64,000 bases of DNA, taken from NCBI GenBank assembly GCA_045805505.1, contig JBJMLA010000124.1:1-64000 (forward strand). The letters are read 5' to 3'. Of this stretch, positions 52,305 to 60,580 are shown one piece after another (position 1 is the first letter of the stretch; every line of letters starts with the position of its first letter). The notes below the pieces were generated by a model. It had not been told where the DNA came from. It saw only the letters and a program-made list of their open reading frames with translations, and ran no database searches. Position numbers and translations under genes: made by a program. Origin of the DNA: BP-464 sp045805505. GTDB taxonomy: Bacteria; Actinomycetota; Thermoleophilia; Solirubrobacterales; Solirubrobacteraceae.

Positions 52305-52937
52305 TCACGTGTCGTAGCCCGGCTCGCCCGGCAGCAGGACGCGGGCCGTCTCGCCGGTGATGATCACGCGCGGCTCGACCGGGACGACCTCGCGGCCCTC
52401 CGCGTAGGCGAGCAGCTCGTCGGCGGTCGCGAACGGCGCGAGCTGCTCGAGGTGCTTGATGGTCGGGAAGACGAGCAGGATCTCGCCGCGCTCGTGGGCG
52501 TCGAGCGCGCCGCGGGGCGTGAACCAGCCGAGGTCGACGCACTCCTGGCCGTCGACGACGGGCTGCGCGCCTTCGGGTGCGGAGACGATGAAGAAGTGCG
52601 TGTCGAAGCGCCTGGTGAGCTCGGGCGGGGTGACCCAGCGCGAGAACTCCACGAGGTCGGCGGGATCGACGCCTTCGACGGCCGCCTCCTCGGCGAGCTC
52701 GCGAACCGCCGCGGCACGATTGGCCTCGTCTCCTTCACCCTCGTCCGCGTCGACGGCACCGCCGGGGAAGACCCAGACGCCCCCCATGAACCGTGCGTTC
52801 GGATCGCGCTGGACGAGGAGCAGCTCGAGCGTCTCGGCGCCGCCGCGGAGCAGGATCACCGACGCCGCGTGGCGAGGTGCGGTCGCCTCGCCAGAGGTGT
52901 TCAGCTCGGTCCCGGGCTCCGGCGCTTCGACGTCCAT
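52305..52937 (-). CDS. NUDIX hydrolase
   Basis: A 210-residue hydrolase of nucleoside diphosphates linked to a second group. The Nudix box is present: GGAVDADEGEG, then RAAAVRELAEEAAVEG with the REUxEE core. The N-terminal SVILLRGGAETLELLLVQRD is typical. The spacing inside the box is longer than the consensus, as in NUDT19/CoA-diphosphatase-like members. TAGGGT lies 6 bp before the ATG at 52937. Confidence 0.88.
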   Translation of the reverse strand: MDVEAPEPGTELNTSGEATAPRHAASVILLRGGAETLELLLVQRDPNARFMGGVWVFPGGAVDADEGEGDEANRAAAVRELAEEAAVEGVDPADLVEFSRWVTPPELTRRFDTHFFIVSAPEGAQPVVDGQECVDLGWFTPRGALDAHERGEILLVFPTIKHLEQLAPFATADELLAYAEGREVVPVEPRVIITGETARVLLPGEPGYDT

Positions 52938-52943
52938 CGCGTG

Positions 52944-52953
52944 ACCCTATCGT
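52944..52953. promoter_or_regulatory. Overlapping divergent -10 elements (NUDIX / rubredoxin)
   Basis: ACCCTATCGT contains TAGGGT on the minus strand (6 bp before the NUDIX ATG) and TATCGT on the plus strand (9 bp before the rubredoxin ATG), sharing TA. Only 25 bp lie between the start codons. The same arrangement occurs at 13804-13813. Confidence 0.55.
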
Positions 52954-52962
52954 TGCTTGGCG

Positions 52963-53145
52963 ATGAGCACCGATACCGCTGTGCAGCGCTGGATCTGCGA
53001 GTCCTGCGGCTTCATCTACGACCCCGCCGACGGCGATCCCGACGGCGGCATCCCGCCGGGCACGGCCTTCGAGGACATCCCCGACAGCTGGTTCTGTCCC
53101 GTGTGCGGCGCGCGCAAGCGCGACTTCGAGCCGTACAACGACTGA
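52963..53145 (+). CDS. Rubredoxin
   Basis: A 60-residue electron carrier with one iron bound by four cysteines: C12-x2-C15 (WICESCGFIYDP) and C45-x2-C48 (WFCPVCGARKRDFEPY). It is the usual length for the family. ATG 52963 is chosen over a TTG two codons earlier. Its redox partner is not in the neighbourhood; rubredoxins commonly serve alkane hydroxylases or oxidative-stress enzymes. Confidence 0.95.
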   Translation: MSTDTAVQRWICESCGFIYDPADGDPDGGIPPGTAFEDIPDSWFCPVCGARKRDFEPYND

Positions 53146-53154
53146 GGGTTTCGG

Positions 53155-53363
53155 GGTAGGGCGCCAGCGCGTCGGTTGTCTGAGGCGTTGGTGGTTTTGG
53201 CGGCGAGGGGGAGGGCTCCGCGCGGCGCCCTCGACACCGCGAACGTCCCAGACGACACCCCAGGAGGTGTCGTCCCGGACGTTCGCCCCGTTCCCAGGCC
53301 ATCGAGGACGACCGCGGGTGCCGCGAACCGCTCGGCACCTCTCCCTCGGTGCCCAGCGCCCTA
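53155..53363. repeat. Hairpin-dense intergenic element
   Basis: The gap between rubredoxin and the PrmC-like gene (53146-53360) has no gene. TAGGGCGC near its left end is mirrored by GCGCCCTA at 53356-53363, and three hairpins lie inside: GAGGGC/GCCCTC at 53211-53232, the large one at 53239-53286, and GTGCCG/CGGCAC at 53318-53338. It may be a small non-autonomous element or a chance cluster. Confidence 0.4.
53239..53286. repeat. REP-like 48-bp palindrome
   Basis: GCGAACGTCC (53239-53248) pairs with GGACGTTCGC (53277-53286). After a CAG/CCC internal loop, ACGACACC (53252-53259) pairs with GGTGTCGT (53266-53273) around a 6-base loop. It lies between convergent genes and may also act as a terminator. 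Confidence 0.6.
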
Positions 53364-54101
53364 CACCGCCAGCGCGCCCTCGACGCCCCGCACGTCTCCA
53401 TCCTCGTCGCGCAGCACGCGCACGCCGCGGAACGCCGAGAGGTCGAGCAGCTCCGGCTGTCCCTCGCCGAGCTCCAGGAGGAGCCGGCCCCCCGGCCGCA
53501 GCCACGCCGGCGCCTGCGCAACCGCGCGGCGGACGAGGTCGAGGCCGTCCGGGCCGCCGTCGTAGGAGAGCGGCGACTCGAACGTCAAGGTGTCGCGCTG
53601 CAGCAGCGGCAGGTCTGGCGTCGGCACGTAGGGCAGCACGCCGACGACGACGTTCGCCGCCAGCCCCGCGGGCAGCGGGTCGAACAGCTCGCCGGCGAAC
53701 GCGTCGACGCCGTTGGAGCGCGCGCACGCCACGGCGCGCTCGTCGGCGTCGGTGGCCACCACGCGCGCGCTGGGGTGCGCGTCGCCCATCACCCGGGCGA
53801 TCGCGCCGCTGCCGGTGCAGAGGTCGATGGCCAGTCCGCCGGCGGGCAGCAGCTCGGCGGCGCGGCGGGCCAGCTGCTCGCTCTGCGGGCGCGGGACGTA
53901 GACGCCGGGATCGACGCGCACCCGCAGACCGCAGAAGTCCGTGCCGCCGGTGATCCAGGCCAGTGGCTCGCCGGTCAGCCTCCGGGCGACGAGCGTCTCG
54001 AGCCGCTCGGGATCGCCGCGCGAGGCGTCGCGCAGCTCGATCGCCTCCTCGCGGGCGGCGACGAAGCCCGCGGACTCCAGCCGTGCGGCGAGCTCGTCCA
54101 G
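53361..54101 (-). CDS. PrmC/HemK-like protein glutamine methyltransferase (apparent CTG start)
   Basis: A 246-residue SAM-dependent methyltransferase of the PrmC-related actinobacterial group. The SAM motif is LAIDLCTGSGAIARVMG and the acidic loop VVATDADERAV. The NPPY motif that holds the substrate glutamine is replaced by VLPY (155-158), although YVPT after it is conserved. The expected N-terminus lies at a CTG (54101) that follows the bioA stop by two bases; no ATG, GTG or TTG is in frame there. Confidence 0.75.
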   Translation of the reverse strand: MDELAARLESAGFVAAREEAIELRDASRGDPERLETLVARRLTGEPLAWITGGTDFCGLRVRVDPGVYVPRPQSEQLARRAAELLPAGGLAIDLCTGSGAIARVMGDAHPSARVVATDADERAVACARSNGVDAFAGELFDPLPAGLAANVVVGVLPYVPTPDLPLLQRDTLTFESPLSYDGGPDGLDLVRRAVAQAPAWLRPGGRLLLELGEGQPELLDLSAFRGVRVLRDEDGDVRGVEGALAV

Positions 54102-54103
54102 CG

Positions 54104-55381
54104 CTAGGCCGCCAGCGGGAGCGCGACGGAGCCGGTCGCCTCGGCGATCGCGCCCGCGGTGATCTCGACCAGCCGGCGCAGCTCGCCCGGCTTGATGGCC
54201 AGCGGCGGCATGAGCACGATGGTGTCGCCGAGCGGGCGCAGGATCGCGCCGAGCCGGCGGGCGGCGAGCGTGACCTGGTGCCCGATGCGGTCCTCCAGCG
54301 CGAAGCCGGTCAGCTCGATGCCGACCATGAAGCCCTTGCCGCGGATCTCGGCGACGCAGCCGAGCGGTGCGACGAGCTCGTCGAGCCAGCGCCACAGCTG
54401 ATCGATCTTCGGGGCCAGGGTGCCGAGCGTGTCCTCGCGCTCGAAGACCTCGAGCGTGGCGATCCCGGCGGCGCAGGCCAGCGGGTTCCCCGTGTAGGTG
54501 TGGCCGTGGAAGAACGTCTTGAACTCGTGGTGCTCGCCGAGGAAGCCCTCGTAGACGCGTTCGGTGGTCAGCGTCGCGGCCAGCGGCAGGTAGCCGCCGG
54601 TCAGGCCCTTGGCGACCGTCATGAAGTCCGGCGTCACGCCCTCCTGCTGGCAGGCGAACATCGTCCCGGTGCGGCCGAACCCGGTGGCGACCTCGTCGCA
54701 GATCAGGAACAGGTCGTGGTCGTCGCACTCGTGACGGACCGCGCGCAGGTAGCCCTCGGGCTGGACCAGGATGCCCGCGGCGCCCTGGATGAGCGGCTCG
54801 ACGATCACCGCCGCGATCTCGTCGCGGTGCTCGTCGAGCAGGTGGCGCAGCCCGTCGATGTCGCCGGGCTCGACCGCGAAGCCCTCGAACAGCAGCGGCT
54901 TGTAGAGATGGTGGAAGAGGTCGATGCCGCCGACGCTGACCGAGCCCACGGTGTCGCCGTGGTAGCTGTTGCGCAGGTAGACGAACTTGGTGCGCGACTG
55001 CTCGCCCATGTGCTGCCAGTACTGAAAGGCCATCTTCAGCGCGATCTCGCAGGCCGTCGAGCCGTTGTCGGAGTAGAAGACGCGCGAGAGGCCGTCGGGG
55101 GCGATGTCGAGCAGCTTCTCGCCGAGCCGCACCGCGCCCGGGTGCGAGAGGCCGAGCATCGTCGTGTGGGCGACCCGGTCGAGCTGGTCGCGCACCGCCT
55201 GGTCGATGTGGGGGTGACGGTGGCCGTGGACGTTGCACCACAGCGAGCTGATCCCGTCGATGTACTCGCGGCCCTCGGTGTCGGTCAGGGTCGTGCCGTG
55301 GGCCGACTCGATGAGCACCTCGTCGTCGGCGTTCCAGCCGCGCATCTGGGTGAACGGGTGCCAGAGAACGTCATTCGTCAT
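54104..55381 (-). CDS. bioA: Adenosylmethionine-8-amino-7-oxononanoate aminotransferase
   Basis: A 425-residue PLP aminotransferase that converts KAPA to DAPA in biotin synthesis using SAM as amino donor. WHPFTQMRGW at the N-terminus, ISSLWCNVHGHRHP, FYSDNGSTACEIALKMAFQY, ICDEVATGFGRTGTMFAC and the PLP-lysine block TVAKGLTGGYLPLAATL are diagnostic for BioA. bioD lies about 8 kb away, not in the same operon. Confidence 0.94.
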   Translation of the reverse strand: MTNDVLWHPFTQMRGWNADDEVLIESAHGTTLTDTEGREYIDGISSLWCNVHGHRHPHIDQAVRDQLDRVAHTTMLGLSHPGAVRLGEKLLDIAPDGLSRVFYSDNGSTACEIALKMAFQYWQHMGEQSRTKFVYLRNSYHGDTVGSVSVGGIDLFHHLYKPLLFEGFAVEPGDIDGLRHLLDEHRDEIAAVIVEPLIQGAAGILVQPEGYLRAVRHECDDHDLFLICDEVATGFGRTGTMFACQQEGVTPDFMTVAKGLTGGYLPLAATLTTERVYEGFLGEHHEFKTFFHGHTYTGNPLACAAGIATLEVFEREDTLGTLAPKIDQLWRWLDELVAPLGCVAEIRGKGFMVGIELTGFALEDRIGHQVTLAARRLGAILRPLGDTIVLMPPLAIKPGELRRLVEITAGAIAEATGSVALPLAA

Positions 55382-55422
55382 GGCCCGAACTTAATGGCCG
55401 GATCGGACGGCCAGCCGGCGAT

Positions 55423-57438
55423 CTAGGGCAGCGTGTAGGTGTCGAAGTTGGCGATGTTCATGGCGGGCTTGCCGCCCAGCGCCGGCACGCCTGTGTAGCT
55501 CGTGTAGAGCCACTCCTTGAAGAACTCGGTCCAGCGGGCGGTGCGGTCGCTCAGGCTGCCGGCGGTGCGCGCTGTGAGGTCGGCGGCCTTGACCATCGCG
55601 ATGAACTCCGGCGTCGTCGCGTTGCCGTAGACGTGGCCCGGCTTGGTCAGCCAGTCGTGCATCAGCGTCTTGAAGACCGGCTCGCCGAGGATCTGGCGGA
55701 CCGCGTACATGACGGTCGCGCCGCGGGTGTACATCGCGTCGCTGTCGAACATGTCCGCCGCGGTCGGCGGATCGGCCGGTGGCACGTTCCAGAACGTCGG
55801 CGACACGCTGAGGGTGTAGTTGGTCTGGTAGCGGGAGGCGAGCGTCTGGCCGCCGTTGCGGACCTCCTCCCACAGCCACGACGAGAACTCGGTCATGCCC
55901 TCGTTGAGCCAGATGTCCTTCCACTGCGTCAGCGTCAGGTAGTCGCCGAAGTACATGTGCCCGTTCTCGTGGGCGATGGTCCCGACGTCGGGGCCGGTCG
56001 ACGTGACCGACGAGGAGATCGCGTAGGTCGGCTTGGACTGCGTCTCGAGCGAGTAGCCGACGTCGATCAGCGGCACGATGCCGCCCTGCGACGTGAACGG
56101 GTAGGGCAGGGCGTAGTACTCGGCGTAGAAGTCGATGATGCTCGGCGTCCGGCCCAGGTTGGTGAGCATCGTCGACTTGCCGGTGGTGAACGCGTTGTCG
56201 ACGGCGGTCGTGAAGGGCACCGACAGCGGGCTGAAGGCGGTCGTCGGCGTCATCGTCGTGGCCGTGTCGAACTTGCCGATGGCCAGACCGACGAGGTAGC
56301 TCGCGGTCGGGTCCGCGTCGTTCCAGACGAACGTGCGCCGCCCGCCGGCCACGGTCTCGCTCGTCTTGACGCCCGGTCCGACGACCTGCCACGTGGGAGC
56401 GGTGACGTCGGGGACCGACATGCGGATCGTGTAGGTCGCCTTGTCGAACGGCACGTTGTTGGTCGGGAACCAGCCCATGGCCCCGACCGGCTCGCTGACG
56501 ACGATCGCCCCGCGCGTGGCGTCGGGAACAAAGCCCTCCTCGGAGCCGTCCGGGTCGACATAGGCCTGCTCGACGCCGCCGTAGGTGACCACGACGGTGA
56601 ACTGGGTGCCCTGCTTGATCCCGGAGGCGGGCGTCACGGCCAGCTTGTAGCCCGCGTCGTCCTGCTCGAACGCCGCCGCTGCGCCGTCGACGAGCACGCC
56701 GGTGACGTCGAGCCACGGAGCCAGGTCGAACGTGAAGCTCGACAGGTTCTGGGTCGCGGTCATCGTCGCGGTGGACGTGCCCTGCAGGACCTTCGTGGAG
56801 ATCGTGTAGGCGAGGTCGAGGTCGTAGTGCGTGACGTCGTAGCCCCCGTTTCCGATGGTCGGAAACAGCGTGTCGCCGAGCGTGCGCGCGCCGGCGGTGT
56901 AGACGGTCGGGGCGGGCGCCTCCGGAGGCGCGGGGGGCTTGTCGGCCGGCGGCGTGGTCGGCACAACCGCCGGCGGCGACTGCCCGGGAGCGTCCGGAAC
57001 GCTCGCGCTCGCGATGGTGGTCCGGCCGGTCGCCGTGCGGCACGACTGGGCGCGGCCGGTGGCCGCCCGCCGGGTGCAGACGACGAGCCGGAAGGTGGCG
57101 CCGGGCGCCAGGGCTCCGTCCGCCAGCCGCAGCGAGGCCGTGACCATGCGGCTGTGACCTGGCGCCACGGGCTTGGTGCGCACGGTCCTGAGCAGCTGCT
57201 CGGACGCCACGCGGCCGGTGCCGACGAGGCGGTAGCGCAGCCGGGCGCGGCCGGATCTCCTGCCGCGGTTGGCGACCTTGACCGTGATGGGGAAGGCCTG
57301 TCCCGGCACGACGGTGGCGGGCGGCGAGGAGACGCTGGAGACCGACAGGCGCGCCTGCTTCGGGCCGGCCGCGGAGACCGGGGCGGCGCCGGCGAGGAGC
57401 ACGATGGCGAGCGCGATGCTCCTGCGAGATCTGGACAC
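55423..57438 (-). CDS. Secreted M1-family metallopeptidase
   Basis: A 671-residue protein with a signal peptide (VSRSRRSIALAIVLLAGAAP, then VSAA). A CARDB-like beta-sandwich (about 28-145) and a proline-rich linker (about 150-180) precede the M1 N-terminal barrel and the catalytic domain with HENGH (His490, Glu491, His494) and the third zinc ligand Glu513 in NEGMTEF. GAMGWFPTNN takes the place of the GAMEN exopeptidase motif, so aminopeptidase specificity may be altered. GTG start. Confidence 0.88.
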   Translation of the reverse strand: MSRSRRSIALAIVLLAGAAPVSAAGPKQARLSVSSVSSPPATVVPGQAFPITVKVANRGRRSGRARLRYRLVGTGRVASEQLLRTVRTKPVAPGHSRMVTASLRLADGALAPGATFRLVVCTRRAATGRAQSCRTATGRTTIASASVPDAPGQSPPAVVPTTPPADKPPAPPEAPAPTVYTAGARTLGDTLFPTIGNGGYDVTHYDLDLAYTISTKVLQGTSTATMTATQNLSSFTFDLAPWLDVTGVLVDGAAAAFEQDDAGYKLAVTPASGIKQGTQFTVVVTYGGVEQAYVDPDGSEEGFVPDATRGAIVVSEPVGAMGWFPTNNVPFDKATYTIRMSVPDVTAPTWQVVGPGVKTSETVAGGRRTFVWNDADPTASYLVGLAIGKFDTATTMTPTTAFSPLSVPFTTAVDNAFTTGKSTMLTNLGRTPSIIDFYAEYYALPYPFTSQGGIVPLIDVGYSLETQSKPTYAISSSVTSTGPDVGTIAHENGHMYFGDYLTLTQWKDIWLNEGMTEFSSWLWEEVRNGGQTLASRYQTNYTLSVSPTFWNVPPADPPTAADMFDSDAMYTRGATVMYAVRQILGEPVFKTLMHDWLTKPGHVYGNATTPEFIAMVKAADLTARTAGSLSDRTARWTEFFKEWLYTSYTGVPALGGKPAMNIANFDTYTLP

Positions 57439-57456
57439 GCGGCGGACCGTAACGAC

Positions 57457-58092
57457 TCAGGCCGGGGCGGCAGCCCGGTTCGCCGCACCCAGCTTGTCCA
57501 GGATCGAGGCGACGTGGCGCTTGATCGCGTTGTGCCCGAGCCCCAGCTCGTCGGCGATCGCCGCATGGTCCGAGCCGTCGGCGAGCAGGCACAGGACGTC
57601 GATCTCGCGCTCGGACAGGTCGGCGTCCGTGCGCCGCTCCGGCGTCGCGACGCGGCGGTACTCGTTCTGGCGCCAGAGCTCGAGCAGCCGCCCGGCGACC
57701 TCGGGACCCAGGCGCGTCTCGCCGCCGGCGGCGGCGCGGACCGCGTCGAGAAGGCGATCCGTGGAGGCCGAGCGCAGCACGTGACCGGCCGCGCCGGCGA
57801 GCATCACCTCGGCCAGGTCCTCGTCCCGGGCGGATTCCGCGAGCGCGACGACGGCGGTCCCCGGCTCGCGCCGCACGATCTCGCGCGTGGCCGCCGCGCC
57901 GTCGAGCGACACGTCGAGAAGGATCACCTCCGGGCGCAGGCGCAGGACGGTGCCGATGGCCGAACCGCCGTCGGCGGCCTCGCCGTTGACCTCCAGGCCG
58001 CCGTCGGCGAGCAGCGCCCGCAGGCGAAAGCGGTCGCGGGGATCGTCGTCGGCCACGACGACGGAGGGCGAGAGGGCGCTGGTGCCGGACAC
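57457..58092 (-). CDS. NarL/LuxR-type response regulator
   Basis: A 211-residue regulator. The receiver domain has the acidic pair DDD in VVVADDDPRDRF and the phosphorylatable Asp in VILLDVSLDGA. The C-terminal LuxR HTH is DLSEREIDVLCLLADGSDHA, then AIADELGLGHNAIKRHVASI. The usual Lys of the receiver is not obvious. GTG 58092 is the best start; TACCTT lies 8 bp before it. No partner kinase is adjacent. Confidence 0.85.
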   Translation of the reverse strand: MSGTSALSPSVVVADDDPRDRFRLRALLADGGLEVNGEAADGGSAIGTVLRLRPEVILLDVSLDGAAATREIVRREPGTAVVALAESARDEDLAEVMLAGAAGHVLRSASTDRLLDAVRAAAGGETRLGPEVAGRLLELWRQNEYRRVATPERRTDADLSEREIDVLCLLADGSDHAAIADELGLGHNAIKRHVASILDKLGAANRAAAPA

Positions 58093-58148
58093 GGCTGCGC
58101 AAGGTATGCGCCGCAAGACCCCCGACGCCCCGCCACGCGGTCGAAGCC

Positions 58149-58154
58149 TAGGCT
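58149..58154 (+). promoter_or_regulatory. Leaderless -10 element of the spermidine-synthase-like gene
   Basis: TAGGCT, 7 bp before GTG 58162. Confidence 0.5.
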
Positions 58155-58161
58155 GGCCGGG

Positions 58162-59670
58162 GTGTCCACGCCGTCCATTGCCCCGGCCCCGCGGGGCATC
58201 GCCCTGGTGGCCTTCGTCGTGGGCGCGGCGTCGCTGGGCGCCGAGATCGCCGCGGCGCGACTGCTCGCGCCGTGGTTCGGCGCCTCGACGATCGTCTGGG
58301 CCAACACGATCGCCACGGTGCTCGTGTCCCTGTCCGTCGGCTACTGGCTGGGCGGCCGCCTCGCCGATCGCGATCCCACGATGCGCGGGCTCTGCCGGAT
58401 CGTGCTGGCCTCCGGCGTGCTGCTGGCCGTCGTCCCGTTCGTGGCGAACCCGTTCCTGCGGGTGTCCGTCGACGCCCTCGACAACGTCGAGGCCGGCGCG
58501 TTCGTGGGCTCGCTCGTCGGGGTGCTCGTGCTGCTGGCGGTCCCGGTCCTGCTGCTCGGCTGCGTCGCGCCCTACGCGGTGCGCCTGAGCCTGACCGGCG
58601 TCGAGGACGCCGGGCGCGTCAGCGGACGGCTCTACGCGATCTCGACGCTGGGCTCGCTGACCGGCGTCTTCCTCGCCGCGCTGCTGCTGATCCCGGTGCT
58701 GGGCACGCGGCGCACCTTCCTGGTCTTCGCGGTGTCCCTGGCGCTCGTCGCGCTCGTGGGCCTGGGGCGCGCCGCCTACGCCGCGGCGCCGCTCGCGCTG
58801 GCCGCGCTGATGGCCATCCCGACCGGCACCGTCAAGGCCGGCGAGACCGCCACGGTGCTCGAGGAGGCCGAGACCGAGTACCAGTACGCGCGCGTCGAGC
58901 GCAGCACGGGTGGCACGATCCGCCTGCAGCTCAACGAGGGCCTCGCCGTGCACTCCCTGCGCCGGCCCGGCACCTACCTGACCGGCGACTACTGGGACAC
59001 GATGCTCGTCCTGCCGTGGGCGACGCGCACCAAGGCCCCCGGGCGTGTGGCCATCCTCGGCAACGCGGGCGGCACCGTGGCCCGAGCGCTCGGCCACTAC
59101 TTCCCCGACACCGTTGTCGATGCGGTCGAGATCGACGGCGAGCTCTCGCGGCTGGGCCGCAAGTGGTTCGGCATGACCGGGCCGAACCTCCACGTCCACA
59201 CCGCCGACGCCCGGCCGTGGCTGTACGGCACGAGCGAGCGCTACGACACGATCCTCGTCGACGCCTATCGCCAGCCCTACATCCCGTTCTACCTGGCCAC
59301 CCGCGAGTTCTTCGAGCTCGTCGCCGACCGTCTCGCGCCGGGTGGCTCGGTGATCGTCAACGTCGGGCATCCCGAGGGCTCCGACAAGCTCGAGAAGGTC
59401 CTCACCGCCACGATGCGCGAGGCATTCCCGCACGTCGCCCGCGCTCCCACCGAGGACACCAACACCATGCTCGTGGGCAGCGACGTCGAGCCGTCGCCCT
59501 CCCGCCTGATCCTCGCGGCGCTGCCGCCCGACCTGCAGGACGCGACGAGCGAGGCCGCCGACGTCCTCGAGGACGGCCTCGACGGCGGCGAGGTCTACAC
59601 CGACGACCACGCCCCGGTCGAGTGGCTGATCGACTCGTCGATCCTCAAGGTCGCCGCCGACGGCGGCTAG
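58162..59670 (+). CDS. Membrane-spanning spermidine-synthase-like protein
   Basis: A 502-residue protein. About seven transmembrane segments (residues 10-215) precede a spermidine-synthase-like SAM/decarboxy-SAM domain: RVAILGNAGGTVARALGHYF, VDAVEIDGELSRLGRKWFG and the acidic VDAYRQPYIPFYL. The catalytic Asp of true aminopropyltransferases is within this block. Such fused proteins are called fused-MFS or transporter/SpeE hybrids; the substrate is not known. GTG start at 58162. Confidence 0.83.
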   Translation: MSTPSIAPAPRGIALVAFVVGAASLGAEIAAARLLAPWFGASTIVWANTIATVLVSLSVGYWLGGRLADRDPTMRGLCRIVLASGVLLAVVPFVANPFLRVSVDALDNVEAGAFVGSLVGVLVLLAVPVLLLGCVAPYAVRLSLTGVEDAGRVSGRLYAISTLGSLTGVFLAALLLIPVLGTRRTFLVFAVSLALVALVGLGRAAYAAAPLALAALMAIPTGTVKAGETATVLEEAETEYQYARVERSTGGTIRLQLNEGLAVHSLRRPGTYLTGDYWDTMLVLPWATRTKAPGRVAILGNAGGTVARALGHYFPDTVVDAVEIDGELSRLGRKWFGMTGPNLHVHTADARPWLYGTSERYDTILVDAYRQPYIPFYLATREFFELVADRLAPGGSVIVNVGHPEGSDKLEKVLTATMREAFPHVARAPTEDTNTMLVGSDVEPSPSRLILAALPPDLQDATSEAADVLEDGLDGGEVYTDDHAPVEWLIDSSILKVAADGG

Positions 59671-60542
59671 GCCAGCGCCAGCCCGACCAGCGCCAGCAGC
59701 CCATCGCGCGTGCGCGCCGACGCGTAGAAGCGGTTGGGGTGGGCGAACACCGCGCCCTCGACGCCGGTGGCCTCCTCGAGCGCCTCGTCGCTGAGGCCGG
59801 CCCAGGCCTCGGGCAGCGGGCGGCGGTTCTCGAACGATCCGAGCTCCTCGGGCACCGCCTGCATCGCCCAGCCGTCGGACTTCGGGTAGATGACGTAGAG
59901 CGCCTCAGGCGACAGCGTGACGACCGGCTCGCGCCACGGCATGTTGCGATCGAGCTCGACGATGCGCGGATCCTGCGCCCGCTCGATGGCGGCGGTGACG
60001 AGCGAGCGGGCGCGCTGCCAGGCGGCGGCGCCGGCGATCTCGCGCTCGAGGATGCCGGTGGCCAGGACGACGGCCTCCTCGAAGCGGGCGTCCTCCTCCT
60101 CGGCAGACAGCGACTCGTCCCACGACGGGTTGAGCGCGGCGACGACCCCGCTGACGCTCATCGGGCGCACGTCGTCGACGAGGGTCTCGAGGATCGTCTG
60201 GCCCGTGTCGTTTGCGTCGACGCCCTGGACGAGCCGCTCGTCGATCGAGGTCGCGGCCTCCGCGGAGCCGGCCAGCTGCTCGCCGAACGCCCGCCAGACC
60301 AGGCCGAAGCTCGCGTAGCGGATCCCGTTGGGCCGCTCGCCGGCGCCGCCCTTCTGGTGGTGATCGAAGTCGCCGGTGGCCGGATCGTCCTTGCCCCCGA
60401 CGTCGATGCGCACGTCGGCGGCGGCCTGCACGTCGCGGTCGCGGGTGCGGACGACCTCCACGTCACCGTGGGCGAGCCGCAGGACCGCGACGGCGAAGAC
60501 GTCGTCGGCGTGGAAGTTGCCCGAGTGGGTGGCGGCGCGCAT
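59667..60542 (-). CDS. MYG1 family (UPF0160) protein
   Basis: A 291-residue protein. ATHSGNFHADDVFAVAVLRL at the start and GDFDHHQKGGAGERPNGIRY are the DHH-type metal-binding blocks of the MYG1 family, which includes exonucleases in eukaryotes. TAGCTT lies 7 bp before the ATG at 60542, so a leaderless start is likely; the long frame upstream to 61682 is a shadow. Confidence 0.88.
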   Translation of the reverse strand: MRAATHSGNFHADDVFAVAVLRLAHGDVEVVRTRDRDVQAAADVRIDVGGKDDPATGDFDHHQKGGAGERPNGIRYASFGLVWRAFGEQLAGSAEAATSIDERLVQGVDANDTGQTILETLVDDVRPMSVSGVVAALNPSWDESLSAEEEDARFEEAVVLATGILEREIAGAAAWQRARSLVTAAIERAQDPRIVELDRNMPWREPVVTLSPEALYVIYPKSDGWAMQAVPEELGSFENRRPLPEAWAGLSDEALEEATGVEGAVFAHPNRFYASARTRDGLLALVGLALA

Positions 60543-60549
60543 CGCGTTG

Positions 60550-60555
60550 AAGCTA
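60550..60555 (-). promoter_or_regulatory. Leaderless -10 element of the MYG1 gene
   Basis: TAGCTT on the minus strand, 7 bp before the ATG at 60542. Confidence 0.5.
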
Positions 60556-60580
60556 GGGCCCCGCCACCCGGGGCGGCCGA

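Noticed and set aside
53176..53565. Small frames inside the rubredoxin/PrmC-like intergene
   Set aside because: They run through the hairpins with no ribosome-binding site or family motif, and their composition is shadow-like.
55633..58161. Upstream extension of the spermidine-synthase-like frame
   Set aside because: It is the complement of the M1 peptidase and response regulator; GTG 58162 with TAGGCT 7 bp upstream fits the membrane start.
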